From the NCBI GenBank assembly GCA_921293015.1, contig OV121084.1, forward strand, positions 46,969,864 to 47,033,863: 64,000 nt of DNA. Direction: 5' to 3'. Positions 1-14,600 of this stretch are shown piece after piece. The notes under the pieces were generated by a model, which saw nothing but the letters and a program-made list of their open reading frames with translations, did not search any database and was not told the DNA's origin. Both the position numbers and the translations under genes were made by a program. The DNA comes from Phorcus lineatus (taxonomy: Eukaryota > Mollusca > Gastropoda > Trochida > Trochidae). Position 1 is the stretch's first letter; each line of letters opens with the position of its first letter.

Positions 1-320
1 AAGTATTTATGTCAGGGAATTTCATGATTTGATGAGTGTATTTAACCAAACACTAGGAAAAAAAGAAAGGATTTTGTTGATTAGCTCTTCATTTTCATGT
101 TAGAAACTAAACATTCATAAAGGCTTGTGTTGTGTACACTGCCAACTTTCATAATACCTCTGAATCAGTTCAACCCATCTGAATTTACAATGCTATCTTT
201 CTAACAAGTCTACTTTCTTTGATTCTGATGCATGTCTATAATGATAAGAGAAACAACGGAAGCTGAATAAAGCTGTCAACTGACAAGTTTGTGGAGTCAA
301 GAAGATGAAATGACCGTCAC
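1..320 (-). other. KNTC1: KNTC1 intron, left window edge
   Basis: This is intron sequence after the exon that ends at 321. It is AT-rich and I see no further KNTC1 exon, repeat or RNA gene in it. Confidence 0.7.
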
Positions 321-3300
321 CTTTATCTTACTGAGTCTGTGCCCCCAGGTGGCGCTAGTTTCGAGGGTCTCACACATGCTTGTCACCTTTGCTTCTTTCA
401 GTAAGTGACCGACAGCACGGCCTACCTTCGACAGTGCCTGTAGATGACATATTATATTTTTTATGGTGAAATTGGCCAATTATCAGTGAAAATAAAAAAA
501 GCATTTTCACTGAGTCACTTTAAATTAAAAGATGTTGATACCATGAAACAATAGGATGACATCATGAGATAACAGTGATGCAATCTTGCCACTTAATTCA
601 TAAAAAGAACGTCTTTTACAAATTTGTGGGGAAATAATAAATAAAACATCTGTTAGAACTGACCATGAGTTTCTTGTAGTTGTGTCCGGACGAGGACAGA
701 AGCTTCTTGAGAGACTCTAGGACAGCTTGGTGGGGCTGACTCAAGATGTAGGACAGAGCTAGCTTGTGATCAACGTTGACCGAGTTGAATACCTACAGTG
801 AATGAATAGATCATGTTGAATAAAATTGGTAATATATTGGTAATATAATTCAACTATGCATGACACTAAATTCCTAAATTCATCTTTGTTTGACCACCAT
901 CCCCTCCCCATTTTGTTTTTAAAGTATTTAAAGATACAAAGGATTTGACAAATTTAACACATGTACCTGTTCACCTGGACATAAACATAAAAAGCAATGT
1001 ACAACCTGTAACATATCATTATGATTGTCCCCGCAGGAAAAAGAATCCCCTAAATTGCACAATCTGAAGGCAATGTATGTAGTTATTTACCTTGGTAAGA
1101 ATTCCGTATGTGAGATCATGCTGCACAGGCGCTGCCTTCTTACGTGCACTTTCCAGTTGTCCAAGAACTGTGTCAAGGGTCTGGTTCATCTATGGACAAG
1201 ATACATTTTAATAAGTCATCAATTTCACTGACATTTGTTTCAAACTTCAAATTTACGAAACTTACCTGTTCATGTGCTACAATTGTTTTTGAAAATCATT
1301 TTTATTCAATTAAAATTTTCAAGTTCACACCTAACTTTTCTCACCTGAGTAGAGATGCCCATGTCAAATTGAGTGACGTACTGCGACACTGAGGACAACA
1401 TGTGTGCAGTGAACTGGTAGGCGAGTTCCAGGTGAGAGTTCTCCTTCAAGTGACTCATTAGTGGCATCAGTCCCACTGCCATCTCCTCCACCACCGTCGG
1501 CCGCAGCGTCACAGCCATGCTGTCCTTTACATCTGCATCTGGAAATTAGGAAGTGTTTGGATTAAAAGGTATTTTTAAAAAATATATTCATATCAAGATT
1601 GGTTTGAAATATCGAGAGTCTTTGACTAAGAGAATGATTTCTTTTAAGCCTGGAGGATAAGGGATAAATATAATCCACATGTTTGGTTTGTTTGCCTAAG
1701 ACATTATGTTAATGCATGATGAGACTGTATTGATGAGATGAGATGAGATGTTTGGGTAAAGTGAGCTGAAACTAAAAGAAAACAACTCGGATATCTATTA
1801 TAACAAAAGGCCTTTCGAGGTCTGCATTTTGCAATGTTTGTTTTCACATAAATCCTTTGATTACATTTAGAATTTTGAAAGGTTAACATATCCCTACCAG
1901 GAACAAATGAAGGATGAGCAAGCAGATAGTTGACTGTGAGAGGTAGCACGACACTGGAGTTCATCACGAGCGCTTCTTCCTTGAACATGGGTGAGAGATT
2001 CCATGTGTCGATCGTCTCCTTGGATAATGCCTGTTGACTCACTCCAGTCTTGCTCTCTGGACTCTGTATTACACAGGATCAAAACATAATAAAATGAATT
2101 TAAACAAAGGTTGAAATTGATTTGAAAAGATACTGAAAGGAAAATGTAACTCTTGCCAGTTTTAGCAAATCAATCAAAATCAGTGTTGTGCAAAACAATG
2201 TCAAAAATATTGTAACTAAGCTATCCAAAACCAGTTGTATTAACCCTTTAGCTGCACTAAGTAGGCGACACTTTGGCTAACTTACAGAATCACAACTCTT
2301 TAACAAAAGCAATAATCAAGGTTTACAGCAGGCTAAAATAGGTTAACAAGCCCATTAAGGGTTTACAAAACTTATGGACGTATAAAGTCTCTGTAAAAAC
2401 TTGATTCTGATCCAACCAGGTACCCACCTGTACAGAAAGAGAGTACTCTCCGACCTCACACTGTCTGCTGACTGTCTGACAGAGGGACAGAGCTCGGAAG
2501 AGATCCAAACATACTCCCAGGCTCTCTGAAACATGCAGTAGACAACACTTGCTATGCTTTGTTTGCTAGCTAAATTCCTGCACATGTTCATATACCATTA
2601 TTCACAAGCATAAATAATTCATATAAAGTTTTCTTGAACATACCAGTTTTACACATGGTCAGTGCAAGACCTGCCAGCTCATGAGCATTGTACGCCAGAT
2701 CCCGGAGTTTTCCGGCACCGTCTACGCTGGTGTCTTCAGACTTGCAGAGTCGCATGAAGGAAAGCGCCACCTTGTACAGAGTCCCTGCGGTAGTACTGCT
2801 AGGTTCACTCTCTAGTAATTTGCTGGGAATATATAACAGGGAAAAATTACCTGATGAACTCGAAACTTTAGAAAACTAGAATGATTGTAACATGAAAAAT
2901 AATTTTCAATATAAAGCGCATGCAAGAAGATACAGTTAGGCAGTACCAATTCGAAAAAAGTAATTAGAAGCAAGTACCAATTTCTCCAGCTCAATCAGCA
3001 AGACATGTTTTTCCCATGTCACTTCTTGAAATAACATCTGCAATAACTCAATAAATCCCCAAATCACCAAAGAATTTTTAAACCAAATTACCATGGATAA
3101 AAAAAATAAAAAAAATAAAAAAAATATATTGACATTGAAAATCATAAATAAGTGAATTATATTTGTTTTAAATCTTGATTTTAGTAGAGAGGGCTCTCTA
3201 GTACATAAAGAAAACTCTACCTGCAGTGTTTTACCGCTGTCTCGATGTCTCCCGTCTCAGAGGCTTTGATGGCCAGCTGACCATGCAACTGAACAAGAGG

Positions 3301-6300
3301 GACCTTTAGCAAACTGGCCAGTCTGTCAAAATTAAATATATTAACACAAAATGTAAGTTGCAAACAAGTGATTCATAAAAAACATCATCCACTGGAATAT
3401 ACTTTGTGCATTGGTGTTTAAAATGTTCATTTAACACTTTTGGTCAACTTGGCAAAAAGAAAGACAAGTGAAATATGGATGTCAAAATATGAAATATTTT
3501 TAAGAAAAAGGATAGAGCTTGGGCAATTTGATGCCATCTCTTACATGTTGTTGTGCTGAACTCGGACAAATAAATGTGATAAAACATGACAGAAAAATGT
3601 GTAGTTTGAAATTCTAGGATACTGATTATTTGTAAAAAAAGTAAAACTTCATACATACCTGTAAACCTTAGGATAGTTTACCCCACCCTAAAACAGAATA
3701 AGTTTTTGTTTCGTTAAATCTAGCATCTTGTTTATTTGAAATGAATAGATATGCTTTAACTTGTTTACCTCAATTGTTTCATAGTTTACATTGATGTCAA
3801 GAAAAAGCTGTACCCCACTCAAAAAGAAATAAAGTGATTAAAAAAAAAATTTTAAAAAAACCTAGCATCTTGGAGAATTTACAAATTCACGTGAAACCTA
3901 ATATGTTTCTTTGTTTCCAACTGTTTCAGATATCTGTCTACAAAGAATCTGTCTAAATCTGAATCTGAAAAATAATTCAGAGGACAAACTAAAAATATCA
4001 AAATTTAGATATGTTTGTAAATGTACCTGTGACGTGAAGGATTTCATCAGGTAGGAGATGAGAATTGCCTCCCTTGACTTGCGACACTGATATTCTGTCA
4101 TACTCAAATATTTCCCATACTCAATCTGTGTAAAAACAAAATTGATTAAAAGAATTTAAGCTTTCAATAGAATTGAACTTTTGAAAACATACATGCTCAT
4201 GGTTGAAAGGGTCAAAATCATATGTTGACTTCAGTTTCAGACATATCTATTGATGGATGCAATTGGCTAGCTGTTGTACTCTGAGAACTTTCTCTACACA
4301 AATTTCATCAAATTGTTTCTGCATAAAACATTTATGAAACAAGATATAAATTCAGATAATTCATCGTCATGCAGTGAGGAGAAAAAATTCATATGATTAT
4401 GAATGAAGCAGCAACATGGCTTTTAATTCCAAACATACTTCCGACGACATTAACAGAGATGCTCTGTCATGTTGTGTGAAGTTTTCTCTATTGGATGTTA
4501 AGATACTAATCATCATACTATTTCATATTGATTCTACAATTTAAATTAAATGTTGCTAAAATTTGGACCTAATGTCTGCAATAGTACATATTTGCGCATT
4601 TTAGGGATGACTCCATTTTGAGAATTTAACATCCTCAGCTTGCTATCAGTGACTATTCATACAGCATACCCATTCAGCGTCCAAGACCGTGACAAACACA
4701 ATGTCCAATAACTGGCTGTTCATTTAGCAATCGGTAAAAATGACTCACCTGAAGGGCCAGTAGTGCTGACATCTGGTCATAGATCATCTTCATCTCCTCG
4801 TAGATTTCACTGTTTACATGGTCCATTGGGTCTGGTTCACAAATCATACAAGGATATTGTAAAAATTCAGAAGTAAACTTCTCAACTATGATGTCTTTAT
4901 CTATAAAAACAATTTAAATATATAATACCACTGCACATCATTTGAAAGTATTCAAATGTAAACTTAGGTAATGTTTCTGGATATATCTTCTTCTCATGAT
5001 CAGCAATTAACAGAACTCCAATTAAAAAATTGAAAGGTCACAACGACTCAAAACATAACTGTGGTATAACATAAGATAATACTTTAATACTTGGAGTGGT
5101 GAGGTGAGGTGAGGTGAGGTGAGGTGAGATGGGGTTCAATGTAGCCTTCAAGAGTATTTCACTAGCAGGGTTGCATCTAGAAAATCACAAATGTGGGGGA
5201 TGACCCCCACTCTCATGAACAAAAGGGGGGCAATAATGTTTTGAATGGGGTGGGAAGGGGGGCAATAAAATTGACAAAGATATTAGAGAATAATGTCTGT
5301 AATTTATTCTTATATCACTTAAGACAATTAAATATGAAAAGGTATACTTACCAGCTTGTCTAAAAGCTTAGTTTGTATTTCATCATGATTAACACTGTAA
5401 CATCATCAAGAGTGGACGTGCGAAAATTTACATTTCCGCTTGTAAAAGTATTGCTTTTTCCAGTTTTAATACACCAAACACATATCATTTCCCCTTTCTC
5501 ATTTAGATCGAGCCAAGGGCGCGATTTTCGCCATTCTTCTTGAAAGACGTACTTTCGTTTTCGTGACTTGTCTTCACATCCGATATTAGCATCGGTAGTA
5601 GCATCGTCACTTGTTTCGGTTGTAGCTTCTTGATTATTGTTGTCAGTCTGAGATGAGCCGATGGTTCCAGATTTAAAATAATCCAGCAAACTTCGGTTCC
5701 GTTTCGCAGGAGCCGCCATTTTGGTCACATGACATTGGCATTCTCGCGAGAAATTACCAAAGTAAACAGCCAATCAGAAGTAAGGTTACGAAGACCTCTC
5801 ATTTCCTTGATGAAGTTTTGATTTTGAGCGAGTACGTGGTCGGCAAGGTTTGCTACGAACATACTTTGTACATTAAATATATCTTACTGAGAATTTCATT
5901 GTTTGTTTTAACTGTTATACTTGACAGAATATCTATATTAGAATGCCCCACTTTTAAACAAATTTCGCGGCATTAATAGGGATTTTGCGGCATACCTGCC
6001 GCAATATAATTTATTTTTTGCGGCATATCTTAAAATTATGCGGGAATGCCCCCTTGCCGCATCTCTAGATGCAACCCTGCACTAGTATTATTGCAGGGAG
6101 AAAGCCTGCAACACAATTTATTTATCAATCCCTTTAAAAAGTGGAACATAATTTTCTTGACAGATCATTTAAAGAATAAAATACACATATAATCACTTTA
6201 CTTATTTTTAAAACCAATCCTCACCTTGAAGCAGGAGACGAGCTGTGCTGACGGCAGCCTCGGTGAACAACTTCTTCTGTTCTGTGTCTGACTGCAATTC

Positions 6301-8684
6301 AACATTGGTATAACAGTTTAGGTTCGAGCGAGCTTAAATTTTGTAACCCATGTCCTCTGTGCCCCGCTTGAAGGGTAACAGGTGTACTCAGAAAATGTCA
6401 AATTCTTACATTGAAGAAATTATCAACTATATTTTATTTTTTCAACATTCAACTTCTTACGTAGAGCTAATATTTCAGTAACTAACCTCGAAGTCCTGGA
6501 AATCTGTGTTGAGTTTGACCTGAGCAAGCATGATGATGCGTCTGCCACAACTGAGGGAAAGGTCAGGGGTCAAGGTCTTCAGTAGGTCAAAATAATCATG
6601 AAGCTGAAATCAAAAGACCAGCCTCAATAATTTTGTGTGTTGCAAAACAGTGCAGTTTTGTCATGGATTGTTATTGCTACATTACAAAACTTCACTCGAC
6701 TTTATTGTAGAATAAAGGAAGGGTGTCACCTTCAATTTTAGCTGAAACATTGCAGGGATAAAAAATTTGAGAGAAATAAGAATATTCCAATATAAACTTG
6801 GGGGCAAATGCTATTAAATTATGTTTATCATGTCTGCCACTCATAAAATTTAACCTTTTCAAAATAATCAATAGAGCAAAAAAGCTATTGAAAAGAAAAG
6901 ATATATATCCAAAACATTTTCTATTTATACCATCAAATTCATCTATTGAGGAAATAGAATATTGTGAAAAGAAGACACATCCAACACATTTCCTACTCAA
7001 TATTTTCATATTCACCTAGTACTGATTGTGCTACCTACCCTGTTATTGGCTATGAGCCAGCGAAGTCTGAAGAAGTACAGATCGGGCTCAAGCCTCATCT
7101 CGTACGCCCTGATGAGCTGTATTGCGTCACTCAGACAACTGGGCATGTCCCTCGCTAGGATGTGGTACATCATTTGCTACAAACAGATAATTTCAAATAA
7201 TTTATTCTTTACTCAAAACTCAAACTGTTTTCTGAACATAATTTACCAGCGTGCAAAATGATCTTACAGTTTAAGGTAGTCAGTATCATATAAATAAACT
7301 ACACCAAAATTTTTCACTAACTTGAATTGCCATTGCAACCAAACAATACTAATAACTGTCTGTGTTTTCAGTATGAATAGATATTCTGTTGCTTTAATCA
7401 AATAACATGATAGACTATCCTATAAAGATAATTAGCTGAGAGAACTATTGACTTCATGAGACTTATACATATTTTGAACCATTGTTAATAACCCTGAGCA
7501 TCTGGACTATTCCACACGGACATTTAAAGAAACTAAAAGCAATTCAAGCAACTTTCATTCCAAGAAAGAACAAATTGACGATGTGACTGGTATAATTAAT
7601 GGTATAATTACACAGCAAAACCAAGCACGTGTTGATCTTGTTTTTTTCATTGTTGGAATGTAACAAATGTGACAAATATTTAATAATGATTTGTGTCTTA
7701 CATGGCAAAAGATGACATGCTGAAAGTTATATGTTAACAATTGACAGAATTAATAAATAAAATGTTCCATTAAAAAACAACCAAAAAAATAGAAAATATT
7801 GATGACTTGGCTTGATCATGAACAAATGAACTATTGGTATGTGGACACAGATATCTAAAAAGAGAGTGTAAGTAATTTAAGCATCTTACCTGACAAGTTG
7901 CAACAAATTGACAATTATGATGACATATCACCTGAACTTTGTTCCGTGTGGGCAGGTTCATACTCTTGAGTCCGTACTTCTGCATCAGTTTCTTCACCTC
8001 GATCATGTGCAGCTCCTCCTTCAGCTCTCGCACTCTGCATATAGTCAAACCGTTTAATAACTCTTTTTCATTTACAAGAAAAGCATCTTGAACACCCCTT
8101 AATCCTTAACTGCTTTATCATTCTATAATAACCCTTAAAGGAGTGAATCACTGTAAAGTTGCACACCTGGCACGTTTGTATATCTGACATGACTGTCAAA
8201 GATATAATATCTCTTCATTTTATACAATACAAACATTTTGAAGACCTGAGAGTATAAAGTGAACGTTAACCTCTACGTGCTTTATCATCAAGCTTTTTGA
8301 GTGCCCATGCCATGTTTATATTATGTGGTCTAACAAATCTTGTATCACACTACAATAAAGATATATCCCTTTGATAATGGGAGAAATTTCCTGTATAGAA
8401 GACAACCAATTTGCATTTATCCAAAACAATTTCTTTTTCATGCCAAATGCCAAATCTGTTCAACAAAACTGTTGTTCAAATCAAAATTTGAACTATATTT
8501 CAGGTTCATTTTGCAATGATGGCAAACACTGACCCCTTTCAACATCATCATAGATATAAGGAAGTAAAGTTGAAACTTACATGGGGTGATCAATCTGCAG
8601 CCCTCTCTGTATCAGCTGATCCACGCTGTCACTCAGAGGAAGAGATGCACATTTCATCACCTCCAGTATTGCCTCTCCCTTATC
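321..8684 (-). CDS. KNTC1: KNTC1 exons 26-41: second half of the alpha-solenoid, running off the left edge
   Basis: Exons: 8581-8684, 7932-8034, 7039-7176, 6487-6603, 6225-6291, 4749-4831, 4027-4125, 3659-3687, 3221-3322, 2644-2822, 2428-2525, 1898-2063, 1345-1538, 1091-1189, 664-792, 321-437. They encode about residues 790-1397. Conserved blocks include KKLMQKYGLKSMNL, ETGDIETAVKHC, EEALVMNSSVVLPL, HLELAYQFTAHML, VFNSVNVDHKLALSYIL and TSATWGHRLSK, matching the order in vertebrate Rod. The last exon ends at a GT donor at 320/319, so the gene continues left. Exon 33 is a 29-nt microexon. For exon 35, the upstream acceptor at 2823 (not a closer in-frame AG) gives the conserved HCSKLLES join. 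The intron between 4831 and 6225 hosts a hAT-like element. Confidence 0.92.
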
Positions 8685-11600
8685 CTGCAAGTGGACCATA
8701 GTTTGAAATTTACATCATTCATCAGATGAGTGCATAGAAGTTTTGTGGTATCTAATGTCATTATAAAGAATGTTTCACTCATACCTCACCATGAAGGCAG
8801 TGTTTCAGAGTTTGCAAACTTAACTTTCATCTGATAAATGCTTAGAAGCGAGGTAAGTGGATGCAGTGTTCTAAATAACAATAAGTTTCGACTGGTAACA
8901 GTGCTTGTTGTTTAATCAAGCTACCATTTCTTCCATATACATGCTAGGCTCTCATATGAATCCTATAATAGTTATTGAAATCCATGGGCAAGTGATTGTT
9001 TTCCGCAGCTTGGGCAATATTTCAGCCATTAGCAGCGTGAAATGAAATCAAGCTGGACTGACAAAGTAATACTGCAACCAAACACGGCATGCAGGACTTT
9101 TAAAAAATGTAAATGACAATGACAAATCCCTTTCCACTAGGAATGAGAATGTTGCCTATAGTGCATATACAGGTACAAAAACATGGTCTCACTCGTGGGT
9201 CCTTGATAAATCCGATGACAGCAATGGCTTTAGTTTCCCAGGGAGACTCTCCGGTGTAGGAGGTGATGTTACTCGTTCTCTCCAGCAGGTCCTGAAATAT
9301 GGCACACAATGAGAATGTGTGAAACAAATATTCCATTAATCTAAAACATTACTTTTTCTTATCAAATTCATAAATCTAAAACGTAAGATTCTTAAAGCCA
9401 CTGTTGTTTCATAGTGTTCTGATTTTGCTTTGTGTCTATTTTGGCAGTGTTGTGAAAACTGCTAAAAAGACCAAAAACTTTAGTGGCAATTCCAGTATGA
9501 ACACAGGGTAAAAAGATGCTTCCCCTCTGGTGGAGCGAAAAAAAAAGAAGACAAGAATTCTGATGAACAAGCTCAGGGAATAGGGAAGGAAGAAAGAAAG
9601 GGGGAGGAAGAGAAAGAAGAAAGAAGGTGGAGAGAGAAAATAAGTTCATAAGGATTCAGAACAAGCTGGGCAGAAGGAAGAAATGAAGAAAATGACTAGA
9701 CCTTGATATACTTGGAGAAGACCCTGTCCTCATTGAGCTTGTGTTCACGCATGTAGGGTCTGATCTGTCTCTCCAGGGTGGGCACTATCAGCTCAAGAGC
9801 TACAACCTTGTCCAGCATTCGGAACGTCACACTCTCTGTCGTCTCCTGAAACATAATGAAATAGAAATTTGAATTACGGATCCAATTGAGGATGCATATA
9901 TGGCTAAAATGATAAATTTTATAGGAAGTTAAATGAAGAGAGCATGGCAATGCATTATGGGAAAACATATTACATGAACTGAACTTAAGTAATGGGGTTT
10001 ATTATTTGCCTGTTGACAATAGTGCTGTTTAATAAATCTACAATGTTTTTACACACTGTGTCATAACATTGCGTGCTGACTGATATGACATTCATTAAGC
10101 ATGACGTCGCAATGTTAGCAGTGCAGCAGTAATGGTATGTCAGCTCTTCTAATGTTCTTTCTTTGGTATAATTCAGCGAGTAATAAACAAAATACTAAAC
10201 TCAGTCCAGTTTCATAACGTTTTTATGAAACTTGTGAATGATATCGGTCTCCAACTCACTTGTTAAAATACCAAACCACTCACTCATTTCACAAATATGT
10301 TATGAAACAGGACATGGTTTAGTATTCTCTATGTATAAGGTTTGTATCATGTCTTTCTAATATAGCATCTCCTCAAATCTAGGAATGTTACAAAGTTTGT
10401 TTTTTTAAAGCAAACCCTAATCGTACTAAACGATTAGAAAAGTAAGTTTATACATTTCCTTGTTAATACTAAAGATGTGCATAACAGAGGTCTTATGAAT
10501 TGACCAATACTGATAAATCACCCATTTGGGAAGACATAAAATGTGACATACTTTCATATGTGCACATGTGAATGTATCATTTTTTAATAGCAATGATTGT
10601 ATCAGCTCGAGTAAAATTCATGAGTTATACAATTCACTGCCAAGGAAAATCATCTCTTAATATCTCGGCATGTACCATAGTTAATTCAAATACAAGAAAA
10701 ATTTCTAACTTTCATGTACCCCTGTTGAAAATGAGCAATAAAGATATTATAATTTATTCTGTGTAGCAACCTGCAGGAAGTCTGTGAGCCTGAGAGGACA
10801 CTTGTACTTATTGTGCAGGTTACACAGATGCTGTAGGGACGTCATCATCTCCTGCAGGGGCTGCAGAATACCCTCCGACCTCGTCACGCACTGCAATATC
10901 AACATCATTACTCTTCTGATACATGTAATAGTATGTCTATACACAAATGTATGTCTATCGAGCACCTTTCACACCAAGTGTCTAACCTTACATCCTAATA
11001 ACATCTCAGTGACTTAACAACTTTGGTCTAATATGCTGACCAATTCTCTTGCATTTGGCCTATACACTGGCTTGTGTAAGTAGTGAACCATCAGCTGTTT
11101 TACTGGATTTTTTAAAAGCTCCATCACTTATTCTTAATAAAACGACTTCAGTTGGGCTTGATTGAAATATCATTATCAAACCAACATGATTCTATTGGAA
11201 ATTTGATAATTCTAAAAGGGTTGGGCCTCTTTGGATTGACAAAATGGACAACCATTAGAGACATTATAAGTAAAGTAATTTCCCAAAACATGTGTATCCA
11301 CAAAAAACAGTTTGTGTTAATACTAAAGGCTGTATTAATACCTTTTCAACTTTTCTCAATATATATGTCTCGATATTACATGCACACAGTAGACATTACC
11401 TTCTTCACTGTGTCAGCTGGATTGTGACCTGCGTTTGTGGGCATTTTCAGGGCATCGCTGACACTGGCATAAATTTCTCGTAGAAAGCTCAGGGCGTTGT
11501 CAGGCCATGCTGTCTGTTGATGTCATACATGATTGAAATATGTTTTAACTTTAATCTTGACATTGATCGGATGAATGTGAAGCATGCAAAACAAATATTA

Positions 11601-14600
11601 TTTTTTTGATACTGTTGAAAAAATGAGAACCTTGATAAGTTTTATAATTTGTTCATTTTAATAAATATTTACTGCAGCAAACAGTATATATTGGAGAATT
11701 AAACCAAAATATTGATCAAGGTAAATCACCAATGAAATAATTCCATGCAGGACTTAACTTTTAAATTAAACCTACAAGAAATACATACTTTCTCTAAGAG
11801 TTCCATATTCAAGACCTTCTGAATCACCCAGCTGACAACCTTCAACTGAAAGGAAGAGGAAATGACACAATATATTCTATACTTGATATTTTCACAGAAA
11901 CTAAAATGGTCTGACATCTTTTGCAGGTGACATGATGTCATGACTAGGGGTGAAACTGTTCACAACTACAGGGGTTGGACTGTGGTAGTTTGCTTTCGGT
12001 TCAGAGCAAAAAGGGAAATTTCAGTTTATACGGATTACCATATTTTATTTAACATTATGAAATGGTTTTTTTCAGTAATCTGCAGTTTCACATTCCTCAG
12101 ACTTTAGTTTCAAGCAAAAATGTGTTTGGTTGCGATTTTGATGCATTCATCATGGTTCTGTACCGAACTGAAAATGTACCCTAATACGTATCACCCCAAG
12201 TCATGGGACTAATTATGAAATTATGAAACATGCAACGTGAATTGTCACTTGCCATAAAGAAAGTCTACTTGTGGCTTACCAAGGCCTGTGGCAGTGTGGT
12301 GCCAATATAAGGAATGAGGGATGTCTGAAGCCACCCTTGAACTTCCGACGCCTTCATCTGGTCGGGAATCTCTGACAGGAAATGGTCAATCACTGAACTC
12401 TCCAGTTTGTCTTTCCACTCAACCTGTGGAGCAAAACCTTTAATTTAGAGCATTAATTTGTTTTACACAGAGAAGTACTAAAATGGGATTCCTCCTAAAC
12501 ATGTACAGATACTGAAATAATTTGAGGACTGTACCCTTTTTGCCATAAGGATACAAAACTTTAACAAAGCATTAACATAAAAATTGATAAGAGTTTTGAT
12601 AATATGCTAAGCAGTGAGGAAGTGTTTTTTCCTCCAAAGCGTTCTAATGACTTTAGTTTGATATCACTTTTTTATGGAAGTGAAAATATCACAGAGGGGA
12701 TGACCACATGTATACAATGATGTGAAGTTATTTCTCCAATAAACACGACAACATTGTCACTTCTTAGGGAAGAGAAGGGAAGCTGTTTTGGACTTAAATC
12801 ACCACAATTCTAGCCAAAGAAACATAATAAACAGAGAACCTTTTGTTTTCAGTGTGATATCACTTCTCTCTCATCGAGTGACAGGTTGGAGACAATGTTT
12901 TTAAGAGTGGTGATAAGAATTTTTTCCTTTCTATTATTTTTTGTGTGGTGATCAGCAATCTAGGATTTGAATCGTGTAAAAATGAAGACGAGTGATAACC
13001 TGATGTCTAGCCCAGAGAGTGAAGGCCATGTGAGTGTTGCCGTCTCGGAGAGATCTAAGACACTCCTTCAAAAGGTCCGCCTTTGAGAAATGGTCCCAGG
13101 TGTCAGCTCTGAAAGTAATCACATCCTGTATCTCATTCCATCTCATCTCATCTCAACTGTCTGTGCTATGCAGATCATGCATTTTCATAACATTGAAAAG
13201 GTTTTGACCATTTTTTCTTTCATACGTTTGGAAAATTCAGAATATTTGTAAGTGTTTGGCAAATCAGTTCTTTGAGAAAAACATGCCATTTTGATGGGTA
13301 GTTGTAACATTGTATGGGATCATACTTTCTGCAATAGAACAAATAATTTCACTTTTACTAAAACTTCGAACGAACATCCAGTCTTGTACAAATTGACAGC
13401 ATTGACTTTCAAAACATATTTCCAATCCTAATCTAACAATAAAAAAATATTAAAATAATTATTACCTGTAGTGTTTTGCTCCATATATGTATCTGTAGGT
13501 GACCAGCCGTCGTTCCACACCGAGCAACTACAATATGTTTATGTGATAAGGTAAAGATTGGTTTCAAATTCTACACAATAAGAAAATCAATTAGACAAAT
13601 AAGCTGTTTAAGTTCTCTCTGATTGTCCAATTTAAAGGAATAAAAACGTTAATGTGAGGGGATGTGTCTTGATGGTTTTTCAAATATGCTAACCTGAAAT
13701 ACTGCTGCACAAGTAACTCAAGTTGCTAAAGTTGTGAGAAAATCTGTTGAATTTACAAAACTGAATATTTTAATGGCAAAAATATTTGGAAAAGATTCAT
13801 CTTACCTTCGTCATTAAAGTTTCCTCAACTTCATTTGACTTTTGCAGCTGCAAAAATATCAGTACAAGCATTAACCTTTTATAAATAAAGTAACATAATA
13901 CTCTCTTGTCCCAGTAAGTTGAAAATACATGATCAATTCCCCAATAATATAAGTACACAAGTGATTTACTTTTTCATTTATTATCATTTGGCCTTAAAAA
14001 GGGTCAATAGACAATTTACAAAACGTGCCATTTTTGAGAATGAGGCAATAATCTGACTTTTTTTCAAGAGATGTTATGTAAAATTGCGTTTATGAATGGA
14101 ATTATAAAACTGACAATACATTTATCATTATACCCCACTTCCGGTCTCGTTGCTATGGTTTCCTTTGTTCTAACTGTAGGTGTATTGACCGATACACCTC
14201 TACTTTTAAAATACACCTACTCTTTTTAATACATCTTAACTTAATCAGGTGAAGAAATCTTCAACTTTGGCAAACAAAGGGGCTTGTAGAATATGGAATT
14301 ATAATTTTTTTTATAATCAACGATGTCGGGCATCGAACCTGGGGCTTATATATTGCAGAGCAGCGACTCTGCTGACTGAGCTACTGAGGATTGATACAAA
14401 GAGAGGTACTTTCTGTTGTGTTATGTATAAGTTATTTTTCCCTATATAAGCCTATGTATAGGTACTAGTATGTACCAATCTTTAATAAAATGAAGTTAGT
14501 TTATGGTTTTTAAACCATAATTAGAAGAGTATTGTTTATATTCTATTGATATAGTTAGGTCAAGACGTATATACATAGAGAAGGATGGAAAGCATTGTTT

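Larger units (their letters stand above)
5166..6079. mobile_element. Short hAT-like DNA element with 16-bp terminal inverted repeats in a KNTC1 intron
   Basis: The ends are perfect inverted copies of CAGGGTTGCATCTAGA (5166-5181 and 6064-6079). They are flanked by a 6-bp direct repeat CACTAG (5160-5165 and 6080-6085), the expected target duplication. The CAGGG start fits hAT-type ends, although the 6-bp duplication is shorter than the classic 8. At 914 bp it is too short for a full transposase and encodes only an N-terminal zinc-finger fragment on the minus strand. It is therefore a deletion derivative that needs help in trans. It lies in the KNTC1 intron between exons 30 and 31, in the same orientation as the host gene. 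Confidence 0.85.

Noticed and set aside
6692-7015. 107-residue minus-strand frame in a KNTC1 intron
   Set aside because: AT-rich codon content, no homology and no link in frame to the neighbouring exons.
14326-14397. Functional tRNA gene on the minus strand
   Set aside because: No pairing acceptor stem or clean anticodon arm; kept only as a tRNA-like repeat.
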